Positions 32,665 through 41,951 of a stretch of 64,000 nucleotides of DNA are shown piece by piece (position 1 is the stretch's first letter; every line of letters begins with the position of its first letter). The translations under genes were made by a program, and so were the position numbers. Location: assembly GCF_002798405.1 (NCBI RefSeq), contig NZ_PGGV01000003.1, forward strand, positions 1-64,000, in the 5' to 3' direction. The stretch is from Glycomyces xiaoerkulensis. GTDB taxonomy: Bacteria; Actinomycetota; Actinomycetes; Mycobacteriales; Micromonosporaceae. The notes beneath the pieces were generated by a model. It was given only the letters and a program-made list of their open reading frames with translations. It was not told the DNA's origin and made no database searches.

Positions 32665-33447
32665 ATGCCAGCGCGAAAACGCCTCGACGCCGAACTGGTC
32701 CGCCGCAGGATCGCCCGCTCCCGGGACCACGCCCGCGAACTGATCGCGGACGGCCGGATCCGGCTGCGCGGCATCCCGGCCACCAAGGCCGCCACCGGCG
32801 TCACCGGCGACGACTCCATCCGCCTGGTGGGGGAGACCGACGACCACGCCTCCCGCGGCGCCCACAAGCTCATCGGCGCGCTCGACGCCTTCGGCCTCGA
32901 CCCGGCCGGCCTCCGCTGCCTCGACGCCGGCGCCTCCACCGGCGGCTTCACCGACGTCCTGCTGCGCCGCGGCGCCGCCGCAGTGCTGGCGGTCGACGTC
33001 GGCTACGGCCAGTTGGCCTGGAGGCTCCGGACCGACGAGCGCGTGACCGTCCACGACCGCACCAACGTCCGCCGCCTCACCCCCGAAACGCTCGGCGGCC
33101 CGGTCGACCTGACCGTCGGCGACCTGTCGTTCATCTCACTCGAACTGGTGCTCCCGGCGCTGGCCGCCTGCACCCGCCCCGAGGGCACGATGCTGCCGAT
33201 GGTCAAGCCGCAGTTCGAGGTCGGGAAGGGACGGGTCGGCGAGGGCGGCGTCGTCACCGACCCGGTCCGGCGCGGCGAGGCGGTCTGGAAGGTGGTCCAG
33301 GTCGCCGAGAAGCTCGGCTGGGGCACCACCGGCGTGGTGCCGAGCCCGCTGCCCGGCCCCAAGGGGAATGTAGAGTTCTTCTGCCTCATGCGCCATCGCA
33401 CCGATACGTTGACCCGCGAGGACGTGTTCGCGGCGGTGGGCGCCTGA
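32665..33447 (+). CDS. tlyA: TlyA-family rRNA 2'-O-methyltransferase
   Basis: This 260-residue enzyme methylates the 2'-OH of specific cytidines in 16S and/or 23S rRNA in the TlyA family, where loss gives capreomycin resistance. It has an N-terminal S4 RNA-binding domain (1-60, KRLDAELVRRRIARSRDHAR), then an FtsJ-like Rossmann fold with SAM motif DAGASTGGFTDVLL near 93 and VDLTVGDLSFISLELVLP near residue 150. It forms an operon with nadK and recN, as in mycobacteria. ATG start without a strong ribosome site. Confidence 0.94.
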   Translation: MPARKRLDAELVRRRIARSRDHARELIADGRIRLRGIPATKAATGVTGDDSIRLVGETDDHASRGAHKLIGALDAFGLDPAGLRCLDAGASTGGFTDVLLRRGAAAVLAVDVGYGQLAWRLRTDERVTVHDRTNVRRLTPETLGGPVDLTVGDLSFISLELVLPALAACTRPEGTMLPMVKPQFEVGKGRVGEGGVVTDPVRRGEAVWKVVQVAEKLGWGTTGVVPSPLPGPKGNVEFFCLMRHRTDTLTREDVFAAVGA

Positions 33448-33469
33448 TGAAGAAGGGCGGTTGAGCCGA

Positions 33470-34363
33470 GTGCAGCCGAAGCCGAGCCGGGTCCTGGTCG
33501 TCACCCACCCGCTCCGCGAGGACGTGGCCGAGCTGGCCGAGAAGATCGCCGCCGCGCTCCGCGGGGCCGGCGTCGCCGCACGGATCCTCACCGGCCGGGT
33601 CGCCTCCCTGGGCCGCGCCGAGGCGATCCTGGTAGACGACCGAGGCGCCGCCGAACCGGCCGACCTGGTGCTCGCCCTCGGCGGCGACGGCACCGTCCTG
33701 CGGTCGGCCCGGCTCGCCGCCGAGGCCGGCGTCCCGCTGCTCGGGGTCAACTTCGGCCGCGTCGGCTTCCTGGCCGAGGCCGAGACCGGCGAGCTGGAGA
33801 CGGTCGTGGCCCGCCTGCTCGAAGGCGACTACAACGTCGAGCAGCGCACCACGCTCGCGGTGGAGTCGGAGAGCGCCGACGGGGAGATCACCGCCTCGTG
33901 GGCGTTCAACGACATCGCCGTCGAGAAGGCCGAACCGGCCCGCATGCTCGAGGTGTTCGTCGAGATCGACGGCGCCCGGATCTCCCGCTACGGCTGCGAC
34001 GGCATCCTGTGCGCCTCGCCGACCGGATCGACCGCGCACGCGATGTCGGCCGGCGGGCCGGTCGTCTGGCCCGATGTGGACGCACTGGTGGTGGTCCCGA
34101 TGAACGCGCACGCGCTGTTCGCCAAGCCGATGGTCGTCCACTCCTCCTCGCGGATCCGTATCGGCGTCGAATCGGCCGGCACCGCCGGGGCGCTCATCGC
34201 CGACGGCAAACCGATCGCCGAGCTGACCGCCGGATCCACCGTCGCCGTCCGCCGCTCCGATCTGCCGGTCAAGCTGGTGCGCATGTCGGGCCGGTCGTTC
34301 GCCTCCCGCCTGGTCACGAAACTCTCGCTGCCCGTTGACGGTTGGCGCCACGGCCGCATCTAG
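33470..34363 (+). CDS. nadK: NAD kinase
   Basis: This roughly 297-residue enzyme phosphorylates NAD to NADP, using ATP or polyphosphate in actinobacteria. It has the family motif ALGGDGTVLRSARLAAE with GGDGT near residue 70, NDIAVEKAEPARM near residue 146 and GCDGILCASPTGSTAH near 175. GTG 33470 lies nine bases after an AGGGCGG ribosome site. The TTG at 33461 would sit on that site. It lies between tlyA and recN in the conserved order. Confidence 0.95.
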   Translation: MQPKPSRVLVVTHPLREDVAELAEKIAAALRGAGVAARILTGRVASLGRAEAILVDDRGAAEPADLVLALGGDGTVLRSARLAAEAGVPLLGVNFGRVGFLAEAETGELETVVARLLEGDYNVEQRTTLAVESESADGEITASWAFNDIAVEKAEPARMLEVFVEIDGARISRYGCDGILCASPTGSTAHAMSAGGPVVWPDVDALVVVPMNAHALFAKPMVVHSSSRIRIGVESAGTAGALIADGKPIAELTAGSTVAVRRSDLPVKLVRMSGRSFASRLVTKLSLPVDGWRHGRI

Positions 34364-34387
34364 GCGACGGGTGTCGGAACGAACCGA

Positions 34388-34400
34388 TAGGCTCGGAGTC
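34388..34400 (+). promoter_or_regulatory. Leaderless promoter -10 (TAGGCT) of recN
   Basis: TAGGCT at 34388-34393 is identical to the polA element and stands exactly seven bases before the GTG start at 34401. There is no Shine-Dalgarno. Confidence 0.5.
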
Positions 34401-36137
34401 GTGTTGGACGAGCTTCGCATCCAGAACCTGGGCGTGATCGCCGACGCCACGCTTCCGCTCGCCCCCGGTCTCACCTGCATCACCGGCGAGACCGGCGCCG
34501 GGAAGACGATGGTGGTCGCCGGTCTCGGCCTGCTCTTCGGCGGCCGGGCGTCCCGCGCCCCCATCGGCACCGAGAAGGCCCTTGTGGAAGGACGATTCCT
34601 CATCGGCGAGGGCGCCCTCGAACTGCGCGAACGCGCGGTAGAGGCCGGGGCCGAACTCGACGAGGGCGAGCTGCTGCTGTCCCGCACCGTCTCACCCGAG
34701 GGCCGCTCCAAGGCCTGGGTCGGCGGCCGCGCCGCCCCCGTCGGCGTGCTCGGCGAGCTGGGGGCGCTGGCCATCTCCGTGCACGGCCAGTCCGATCAGA
34801 TGCGGCTGCTGCAGCCGGCCGAGCAGCGCGCCGCCCTCGACCGCTTCGCCGGGCCCGACCACGGCAAGATCCTGGACGACTACCGGGCGGCCCACGCCGA
34901 ACTGGGCGCCTGCGCCGCCGAGCTGGCGCGCCTGCGCACGAGTGCCCGCGACATGGCCCGCGAGGCCGACACGCTGCGCCTGGGCCTGGAGGAGATCGCC
35001 GCGGTCGAACCGCAGGCCGGCGAGGAGACCGAGCTGGCCGAGGAGGCCCGCCGCCTGGAGAACGCCGAGACGCTCCGGCAGGCCGCCGCGACCGCCCACG
35101 GGACGCTGACCGGGGACCCGTCCACCGGCGACGGCGGGGCGGCCGACGTCGTCGGCTCCGCCGCCCGCGCCCTCGAGAACGAGGCCGCCGCCGACCCCAA
35201 GATCGGCGAGTTCGCCTCGCGACTGTCCGAGGCCGGGGCGCTGCTGTCGGAGACCGCGGTCGACCTGTCCGGCTACCTCGACGAGCTCGACGCCGACCCG
35301 GCCCGCCTCGAGGAGATCTACCAGCGCCAGGCCGCCCTGAAGACGCTGCTGCGCAAGTACGCCGAGGACCTGACCGGAGTCCTGGAATGGGCCGAGAACG
35401 CCCGCAAGCGCCTGGGCGAGCTGGACGTGTCCGATGAGCGCGTCGCCGAATTGGAGGCCCGCCACGGCGAGCTCCAGGCCCGCGCCGGCGAGCTGGCCTC
35501 CCGGCTCCGCGCCTCCCGCAGGTCGGCCGCCGAACGGCTCTCCGAGACCGTCTCGGCCGAGCTCAAGGGCCTGGCCATGCCGCACGCCGAGGTCACCGCC
35601 GCGGTCGAACCGCGCCCGGCCGGCCGCGGCGGGATTGATCTGGCGGTGGACGAGGCCGTCTCCGGCGCCACCGAGGACGGCGCCGACGAGGTCGAGCTGC
35701 TGCTGCGGCCCCACCCGGGCGCGAGGCCGGCGGCCCTGCACAAGGGCGCCTCCGGCGGGGAGCTGTCCCGCGTCATGCTCGCCATCGAGGTCGTCTTCGC
35801 CGGGATCGGCGGCCCGCCGGTGCTGGTGTTCGACGAGGTGGACGCCGGCGTCGGCGGCAGGGCCGCGGTCGAGATCGGCCGCTGCCTGGCGAAGCTGGCC
35901 CGCCGCTACCAGGTCCTGGTCGTCACCCACCTGCCGCAGGTCGCCGCGTTCGCCGACCGCCACCTGGTGGTGAGCAAGGACACCTCGGGTTCGGTCACCG
36001 TCTCCGGGCTGCGGGTGGTCGACGACGCCGAGCGGGCCCGTGAGCTCGCTCGCATGCTGGCCGGGATGCCTGATTCCCACCTCGGGGTGGCCCACGCCGA
36101 GGAACTGCTGGCCGAAGCCGCCAAACTGAAAGGATAG
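34401..36137 (+). CDS. recN: DNA repair protein RecN
   Basis: This 578-residue SMC-like ATPase acts on double-strand breaks. It has an N-terminal ATPase half with Walker A TGETGAGKT at 28-36, a long coiled-coil middle (about 160-370, rich in Glu, Ala and Arg), an ABC signature KGASGGELSRVMLA near residue 450 and Walker B VLVFDEVDAGVGG near 475. The GTG start at 34401 gives the family N-terminus LDELRIQNLGVI. A more upstream in-frame start would overlap nadK. Confidence 0.95.
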   Translation: MLDELRIQNLGVIADATLPLAPGLTCITGETGAGKTMVVAGLGLLFGGRASRAPIGTEKALVEGRFLIGEGALELRERAVEAGAELDEGELLLSRTVSPEGRSKAWVGGRAAPVGVLGELGALAISVHGQSDQMRLLQPAEQRAALDRFAGPDHGKILDDYRAAHAELGACAAELARLRTSARDMAREADTLRLGLEEIAAVEPQAGEETELAEEARRLENAETLRQAAATAHGTLTGDPSTGDGGAADVVGSAARALENEAAADPKIGEFASRLSEAGALLSETAVDLSGYLDELDADPARLEEIYQRQAALKTLLRKYAEDLTGVLEWAENARKRLGELDVSDERVAELEARHGELQARAGELASRLRASRRSAAERLSETVSAELKGLAMPHAEVTAAVEPRPAGRGGIDLAVDEAVSGATEDGADEVELLLRPHPGARPAALHKGASGGELSRVMLAIEVVFAGIGGPPVLVFDEVDAGVGGRAAVEIGRCLAKLARRYQVLVVTHLPQVAAFADRHLVVSKDTSGSVTVSGLRVVDDAERARELARMLAGMPDSHLGVAHAEELLAEAAKLKG

Positions 36138-36202
36138 CCTCCCACCGGGCCGGCGGCGCGCCGCCGCCCCGCACCGGTGGACGAATGGCATGATGATGCA
36201 CG

Positions 36203-37399
36203 ATGCGTGTACCTAGCTTGCGTTTGCCCGGCCGTAACCCGGAGGGCGACTCCGGGGACGACCGGCTGGTCGGTCCCGCCCGGCTCGATCGCCGGACGAA
36301 GCGGCTCTGCGGCCGCCTCGAACCCGGCGACATCGCCGTGATCGACCACGTCGACCTCGACCGCGTGGCGGCCGACTCGCTCGTCGCCACCGGCGTGGCC
36401 GCCGTCGTCAACGCGGCCAAGTCCATTTCCGGCCGCTACCCGAACCTCGGCCCCGAAGTGCTGGTGAAGGCCGGGGTGGTGCTGATCGACGAGGTCGGCG
36501 AGGGCATCTTCGACGTCGTCCGCGAAGGCAAGACCGCCTCCATCGAGGGCGACCGGGTACTGCTGGGCGGCGAGGAGGTCGCCTCCGGGACGCTGCAGAG
36601 CGAGCAGAGCGTCGCCGCCGACATGGAGGCCGCGCGCGAGGGCCTGTCGGTCCAGCTCGAGGCCTTCGCGGCCAACACCATGGAGTACCTCAAGCGCGAG
36701 CGGGAGCTGCTGCTCGACGGCGTCGGGGTCCCCGAGGTCAAGACCGACTTCAACGGCCGCCACGCCCTGGTGGTCATCCGCGGCTACAACTACAAAGAGG
36801 ACATCGACGTCCTGCGGCCCTACATCCGCGAGTTCAAGCCCGTCCTGGTCGGCGTCGACGGCGGCGCCGACGCCCTCCTGGAGGCCGGCTACTCGCCCGA
36901 CATGATCGTCGGCGACATGGACTCGGTCTCCGACGACGCCCTGCGCTGCGGCGCCGAGATCGTGGTCCACGCCTACGCCGACGGCCGCGCGCCCGGCATG
37001 GAACGCATGGACAAGCTCGGCGTCCCGGCCACGCCCTTCCCGGCCGCCGCCACCTCCGAGGACATCGCGATGCTGCTGGCCGACGAGAAGGGCGCGTCCC
37101 TGATCTGCGCGGTGGGCACCCACGTGACCATGGTCGAGTTCCTCGACAAGGGCCGGGGCGGCATGGCCTCGACCTTCCTCACGCGCCTGCGCGTCGGCGG
37201 CAAACTGGTCGACGCCAAGGGCGTGTCGCGCCTCTACCGGCAGGACATGTCCGTGTCGGCACTGCTGCTGCTCATCGTCTCCGCCCTCGCCGCCATGGCC
37301 ACCGCCGTCGCGATCTCCACCGTGGGCCGCTCCTTCATCGACGTCATCGCCGACTGGTGGGACGGACTGCTCTACCAAATCCAAAGGCTCTTCTCGTGA
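36203..37399 (+). CDS. steA: Cytokinetic ring protein SteA
   Basis: This 398-residue protein is a partner of SteB in actinobacterial cell division and envelope integrity (SteA/SteB of Corynebacterium, Rv1697-type). The large cytosolic part contains KRLCGRLEPGDIAVIDHVDLDRVAA and a thiamin-pyrophosphokinase-like segment with VGVDGGADALLEAG and MIVGDMDSVSD, followed by a single C-terminal membrane helix (about 350-372). It overlaps steB by four bases (GTGA), so the two are translated together. The enzymatic role of the pyrophosphokinase-like fold is unknown. Confidence 0.9.
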   Translation: MRVPSLRLPGRNPEGDSGDDRLVGPARLDRRTKRLCGRLEPGDIAVIDHVDLDRVAADSLVATGVAAVVNAAKSISGRYPNLGPEVLVKAGVVLIDEVGEGIFDVVREGKTASIEGDRVLLGGEEVASGTLQSEQSVAADMEAAREGLSVQLEAFAANTMEYLKRERELLLDGVGVPEVKTDFNGRHALVVIRGYNYKEDIDVLRPYIREFKPVLVGVDGGADALLEAGYSPDMIVGDMDSVSDDALRCGAEIVVHAYADGRAPGMERMDKLGVPATPFPAAATSEDIAMLLADEKGASLICAVGTHVTMVEFLDKGRGGMASTFLTRLRVGGKLVDAKGVSRLYRQDMSVSALLLLIVSALAAMATAVAISTVGRSFIDVIADWWDGLLYQIQRLFS

Positions 37400-38328
37400 T
37401 CAACTTCCGCTACCACCTGGTCAGCCTCACCGCCGTGTTCCTGGCGCTCACCGTCGGCCTCATCCTCGGCACCGCCGCCCTCAACGGCCCGGCCATCGAC
37501 GCGCTCGAGGCGACCACGCAGAACCTGCGCGACAGCAACGCCGCCTACCGCGCCGAGATCACCGAACTGGAGGAGGAACTCAACGACGACCAGTCGTTCG
37601 CCTCCGAGATCGCCCCCTCCTACCTCGCCGGCGAACTCGCCGAGCGGCAGGTGCTCATCGTCTCCATGCCCGGGGTCGACTCGGCCGCCGCCGACAGCGT
37701 CGAGCAGATGCTCGGTTACGCCGACGCCGAGGTCGCCGGGCGGATCTCGGTGCTCGACGACTTCCTCGACCCGGCCAACACCGACCAGCTCGCCGACCTG
37801 GTCGACGGGGTCACCCCCGACACCATCGAAGCGCCGGTCACCTACGACGGCGTGGCCGCCATGAGCGCCGTCCTCGCCGCGGTCGCCACCGGCAGCTTCG
37901 AAGGCGAACCGGTCGAGATCGAATCGGGCGACATCACCACCGTCACCACCGGGCTCGAAGAGCTCGGCATGCTCACCGTCGAGTCCGAGCCCACCGGCGA
38001 GGCCGACGGCATCGTCCTGGTCGGCGCCGCCGCCGCGACCGACTCCGAGGCCGAGGCCCGCAACGCCGGCGTGGTCGCCGTCACGACCGCCTTCGCCGCC
38101 AATGAAGCCTCGGTGTACGCCGCGACCTCCTCGGTCGGCGACGACAACCCCGTGGGCACCCTGCGCGAGGAGGACCGCGAGGTCACCGTCGCCACCGTCG
38201 ACAACGCCGGCAGCCCGCAAGGGCAGATAGCCGCCGTCGCCGCCCTGTCCGAGCTGATCGCCACCGGCCGGGCCCACCACCTCGGCACCGGGGAGGGCGC
38301 CGAAGGGCGACTCCCTGAAGCGGCTTAG
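37396..38328 (+). CDS. steB: SteB/MctB-family membrane protein
   Basis: This 310-residue protein is anchored by one N-terminal helix (MINFRYHLVSLTAVFLALTVGLILGTA, about residues 8-28), then a periplasmic coiled coil (IDALEATTQNLRDSNAAYRA) and a large acidic extracytoplasmic domain. The mycobacterial homologue MctB (Rv1698) is linked to copper handling. In corynebacteria SteB partners with SteA in septum formation. GTG start overlapping the steA stop. Confidence 0.88.
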   Translation: MINFRYHLVSLTAVFLALTVGLILGTAALNGPAIDALEATTQNLRDSNAAYRAEITELEEELNDDQSFASEIAPSYLAGELAERQVLIVSMPGVDSAAADSVEQMLGYADAEVAGRISVLDDFLDPANTDQLADLVDGVTPDTIEAPVTYDGVAAMSAVLAAVATGSFEGEPVEIESGDITTVTTGLEELGMLTVESEPTGEADGIVLVGAAAATDSEAEARNAGVVAVTTAFAANEASVYAATSSVGDDNPVGTLREEDREVTVATVDNAGSPQGQIAAVAALSELIATGRAHHLGTGEGAEGRLPEAA

Positions 38329-38337
38329 GATTCGGCC

Positions 38338-39222
38338 ATGAGCCAGCTATCCCGCGCAGCCGGCCGGGCGTTCCTGGGCGGCCTGGCCGCAGGCGGCACC
38401 ATCGCCGCCATCGGCGCCGTCCGCCGCTCCAAATGGGCCACCGACCTCGACCGCGTCAACCACCGCGGCGAAACGGTGAGCCTGGCCGAGGGACCCGGCG
38501 TCACCGTCGGCGCGACCGCGGCCTCCGTGGTCGGCGCGAGTTCGCCGGCCTACGCCGCCGCCGCGGCCACCGTCGGCCTGACCGGCGGCGCCCTCGGGCT
38601 CTACGACGACATCGCCGACGCCCGAGGCGAAAAGGCCAAGGGCTTCAAGGGCCACGTCGCGGCGCTGCGCAAGGGCCGGATCTCGGCCGGGCTGGCCAAA
38701 CTGCTCGGCATCTCCTCGGCCGGGCTGGCCGGCGCCGCCCTGGTCGACGCCGCGAACGCCGAGCGGCACCGCAGCCGGTCGTCGCGGCTGTGGAACATCG
38801 GCGTCGCCGGCGGCGTCGTCGCCGGCACCGCCAACCTCATCAACCTGTTCGACCTGCGCCCGGGGCGCGCTCTCAAGGTCGTCAGCGCCCTGGCCGCGCC
38901 CCTGACCCGCCCGCCCGGCCCGAAGGCCCGCAAAACCGCCGCCGGCGGGGCCGGCACCGCCATCGCCGTCTCCTCGGCCGCCGCCGCGGCCATGAGCGAC
39001 GACCTCGAAGGCAAGACCATGCTCGGCGACTGCGGCGCCAACGCGCTCGGCGCGCTCCTCGGCCTGGCCTTCATCGCCCGCACCGGCCCGGTCGGACGCC
39101 ACCTGGCGCTCGCCGGCCTCGCCGCGCTCATCGGCGCCAGCGAGCGCGTCTCGTTCACCCGTGTCATCGCCGACACGCCCGGACTTCGCGAACTGGACGA
39201 GCTGGGCCGGAATCAGGCGTGA
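38338..39222 (+). CDS. MraY/WecA-like polyprenyl-phosphate transferase, divergent
   Basis: This 294-residue protein has several hydrophobic, Ala/Gly-rich helices and vestiges of the PNPT family: LYDDIADARGEKAKGFKGH near 84-102 (DD pair plus lysine loop), NLINLFDLRPGRALK near 164-178 (NxxNxxD) and MLGDCGANALGALLG near residue 230 (GDxG). It is shorter and more variable than MraY (about 360 residues). It lies between steB and murJ, overlapping murJ by four bases, so a role in lipid-linked envelope precursors is probable. It may be an active enzyme or a binding protein. Confidence 0.65.
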   Translation: MSQLSRAAGRAFLGGLAAGGTIAAIGAVRRSKWATDLDRVNHRGETVSLAEGPGVTVGATAASVVGASSPAYAAAAATVGLTGGALGLYDDIADARGEKAKGFKGHVAALRKGRISAGLAKLLGISSAGLAGAALVDAANAERHRSRSSRLWNIGVAGGVVAGTANLINLFDLRPGRALKVVSALAAPLTRPPGPKARKTAAGGAGTAIAVSSAAAAAMSDDLEGKTMLGDCGANALGALLGLAFIARTGPVGRHLALAGLAALIGASERVSFTRVIADTPGLRELDELGRNQA

Positions 39223-40850
39223 CCGACACCCGACGAGAAGTCGGTCGTGCCGCCACCCTGATCGGTGCGATCACCATCGGCTCCCGCCTGGCCGGATTCG
39301 GGCGGATGCTGGTGTTCACCTGGGCGGTCGGCTACCTCTCCCTCGGCGCCGCCTACCAGAGCGCCAACGCCATCCCCAACCTGATCTTCGAACTGGTCGC
39401 CGGGGGAGCGCTGGCGGCGCTGGCCATCCCGCTGCTGGCGGCACCGCTCGCCCGGGGCGACCAGGCCCAGGTCGACCGGACCGCCTCGGCCCTGCTGACC
39501 TGGGCGCTCACCGCGCTGATCCCGATCGGGGTAGGCGTCGCCCTGCTGGCCCGGCCGCTGGTCGAACTGGTCACCACCGACAACGTCAAGCCCGCCACCG
39601 TGGAGGCGGGCACCGAGATGCTCGTCCTGTTCGCCCCCCAGTTGCCGCTGTACGGGATCGCCGTGGTCCTCACCGGCGTCCTCCAGGCCCACCGGCGCTT
39701 CGCCTGGCCCGCGCTGGCGCCCCTGCTCTCCAGTGTCACCATGATCGGCGTCTACGTCCTCTACGCCGCCGTCTCCGGCCGCCAGGACGACGCCGCCGGC
39801 GTCACCCAGGGCCAGTTGTGGCTGCTGGCGCTCGGCACCACCGCCGGCGTCGCCGTACTCGCCGGATGCCTGCTGATCCCCATGAGTCGGCTCGGGCTCC
39901 ACCTGCGCCCCACCTGGCGGTTCGACGCCTCGGTCTCGGCCAGCGTCAGGGCCCTCACCATCGCCGGGGCGGTCACCCTCGGGGCGCAGCAGATCTGCCA
40001 AGTGGTGCTGCTGCGGCTCGCCAACGACGCCGGCGACGACGGCCCGGTGGTCGTCTTCACCGTCGCCCAGACGTTCTTCCTGCTGCCGTGGGCCGTCCTG
40101 GCCGTCCCGCTGGCGATCGCCGCCTACCCCGGCATGTCCGAGTCCCACTCGCTCGGGCGGACCGCCGACTACCAGCGGACGCTCGCCTCCACCACCCGCG
40201 CGGTGCTGGTCCTGTCCGGCCTCGGCGTCACCGCCCTGGCCGGGGTGTCCGAACCGATCGCGACCGTGCTGGGCCGGGTCCAGCAGACCGCCCCCGAATC
40301 CCAGATCAGCGGCACCCTCGCCGGACTCGCCTTCGGCCTGTTCGGGTACTCCCTGTTCGCGGTGCTCTCCCGCGGGCTGTACGCGGTCGACCGCGCCTAC
40401 GCGGCCGCCGTGGCCGTCGCCGCCGGCTGGGCCGCCGCAGCCGCGTCGGCGTTCGCGCTGTCGGCGGTCATCGACGAGGAACACCGCACCGTCGCCCTGG
40501 CGGCGGCCTGGTCGATCGGCATGACCGTCACCGGCGTGGCCCTGCTCGCGGTCGTGGGCGTCCGCACCGGCGCGGCCAGCCTCCGCGGCATGGGCCGGGC
40601 CGCCGCCGCCACCCTCGCCGCCACCGCCGCCGCGGTGGCGGCCGCCCGGGCGTTCATCGCCTGGTGGGGCGAGACCGCGTCGGTCCTGGCGGCGCTGACC
40701 GAGGGCGTCGTCGCCGGACTGATCGCCGCGCTGGTCTACGTTGGGGTGGCGGCCCTCGTCGACCGGCGCGACATCCTGCGCGCCGTGCGGCGCCGCACTG
40801 GCACAATACCGAACGGACCAACGGAGACAGAGAGCGGAGACAACCCGTGA
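39219..40850 (+). CDS. murJ: MurJ/MviN-family lipid II flippase
   Basis: This 543-residue polytopic protein with about 14 hydrophobic helices starts at the GTG of a GTGA overlap. It carries the family start GSRLAGFGRMLVF and AYQSANAIPNLIFELVAGGAL (residues 46-66), corresponding to the MurJ motif with conserved Asn and Pro, and LLAPLLSS-like helices. It flips lipid II across the membrane for peptidoglycan synthesis. It lacks the long cytoplasmic pseudokinase tail of mycobacterial MviN. The following glycosyltransferase overlaps it, giving a five-gene envelope operon. Confidence 0.85.
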   Translation: MTDTRREVGRAATLIGAITIGSRLAGFGRMLVFTWAVGYLSLGAAYQSANAIPNLIFELVAGGALAALAIPLLAAPLARGDQAQVDRTASALLTWALTALIPIGVGVALLARPLVELVTTDNVKPATVEAGTEMLVLFAPQLPLYGIAVVLTGVLQAHRRFAWPALAPLLSSVTMIGVYVLYAAVSGRQDDAAGVTQGQLWLLALGTTAGVAVLAGCLLIPMSRLGLHLRPTWRFDASVSASVRALTIAGAVTLGAQQICQVVLLRLANDAGDDGPVVVFTVAQTFFLLPWAVLAVPLAIAAYPGMSESHSLGRTADYQRTLASTTRAVLVLSGLGVTALAGVSEPIATVLGRVQQTAPESQISGTLAGLAFGLFGYSLFAVLSRGLYAVDRAYAAAVAVAAGWAAAAASAFALSAVIDEEHRTVALAAAWSIGMTVTGVALLAVVGVRTGAASLRGMGRAAAATLAATAAAVAAARAFIAWWGETASVLAALTEGVVAGLIAALVYVGVAALVDRRDILRAVRRRTGTIPNGPTETESGDNP

Positions 40851-41944
40851 GCCACCGACGCATCGCACTGGTGCTGGGACCCTCGACCGGCGGCATCGGC
40901 ACCCATGTCGCCTCCCTGGCCGGCGGCCTGGTCGAGCGCGGCGATGCCGTCCTCGTCGTAGGGCCGCCCGAGACCGAGGAGCGATTCGGCTTCCGCGACA
41001 AGGGCGCCCGCTTCGCGCCCGCCCCGATCACCGCCCGGCCCTCGCCCGAACTCCCCGCCGCCTGGCGGGCGGCCCGCCGCGCCCTCCGCGGCGCCACCGG
41101 ACGCGGCGTCGACCTCGTCCACGCCCACGGCCTCACCGCCGGCCTCACCGCGCTCACCGCCCGCCCCTCCGGCGCTGCGCTCGTCACCACCTGGCACAAC
41201 CAACTGCTCACCGCCGGGCTCAAACGCCGCGTCTCCGACCAGCTCGAGAAGCGCCTGGCCCGCGGCGTCGACGTCGCCCTCGGCGTCTCCTCCGACCTGC
41301 ACGCCCACCTGGTCGCCCTCGGCGCCGCCGACGCCCGCCTCTCCCCGGTCGCCGCCCCGCCGCGCCGCGGCGGCGGCAGCCCCGAGACCGTCCGCACCGA
41401 ACTGGACGTCGGCGACCGGCCGCTGATCGTCTCGGTCGGCCGCCTGCACCCGCAGAAGGACTACGACACCCTCATCGCCGCCGCCGGCCGCTGGACCAAG
41501 CTGGACCCGTCGCCGGTCGTCGCCATCGCCGGCGACGGCCCCGAACACGCCCGCCTGCGGGACCTGGTCGACGCCACCGGCGCCGACGTGCGCCTGCTCG
41601 GCCACCGCACCGACGTCGCCGACCTGCTGGCCGCCGCCGACCTCGCCGTCGTCACCAGCAAATGGGAGGGCCGGCAACTGTTCGCCCAGGAGACCCTCCA
41701 GGCCGGCACCCCCCTCGTCGCCACCCGCACCGGCGGCATCCCCGAACTGGTCGGCGACGCCGCCGCCCTGATCGACGTCGGCGACGTCGACGCCCTCGAC
41801 ACCGCCGTCGCCGGCCTCCTGGCCGACCGCGGCGGACTCGCCGAACTCGGCGAAGCCGGCCGCGCCAAGGCCGCCACCTGGCCCGACGAGGAGCAGATGC
41901 TCGACTCGCTCGACGCGCTCTACCTGGAACTGACGGGAAGATAA
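40847..41944 (+). CDS. GT4-family glycosyltransferase
   Basis: This 365-residue GT-B enzyme has the N-terminal glycine loop STGGIGTHVASLAGGL (residues 14-29), VSVGRLHPQKDYDTLIAAA near 190, and the EX7E nucleotide-sugar motif as EGRQLFAQETLQAGTPLVAT near 275-294. It starts at a GTGA overlap with murJ. The acceptor and sugar are unknown. Clustering with murJ and a lipid-linked transferase suggests cell-wall or lipid glycosylation. Confidence 0.88.
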   Translation: MSHRRIALVLGPSTGGIGTHVASLAGGLVERGDAVLVVGPPETEERFGFRDKGARFAPAPITARPSPELPAAWRAARRALRGATGRGVDLVHAHGLTAGLTALTARPSGAALVTTWHNQLLTAGLKRRVSDQLEKRLARGVDVALGVSSDLHAHLVALGAADARLSPVAAPPRRGGGSPETVRTELDVGDRPLIVSVGRLHPQKDYDTLIAAAGRWTKLDPSPVVAIAGDGPEHARLRDLVDATGADVRLLGHRTDVADLLAAADLAVVTSKWEGRQLFAQETLQAGTPLVATRTGGIPELVGDAAALIDVGDVDALDTAVAGLLADRGGLAELGEAGRAKAATWPDEEQMLDSLDALYLELTGR

Positions 41945-41951
41945 TCCGCAC

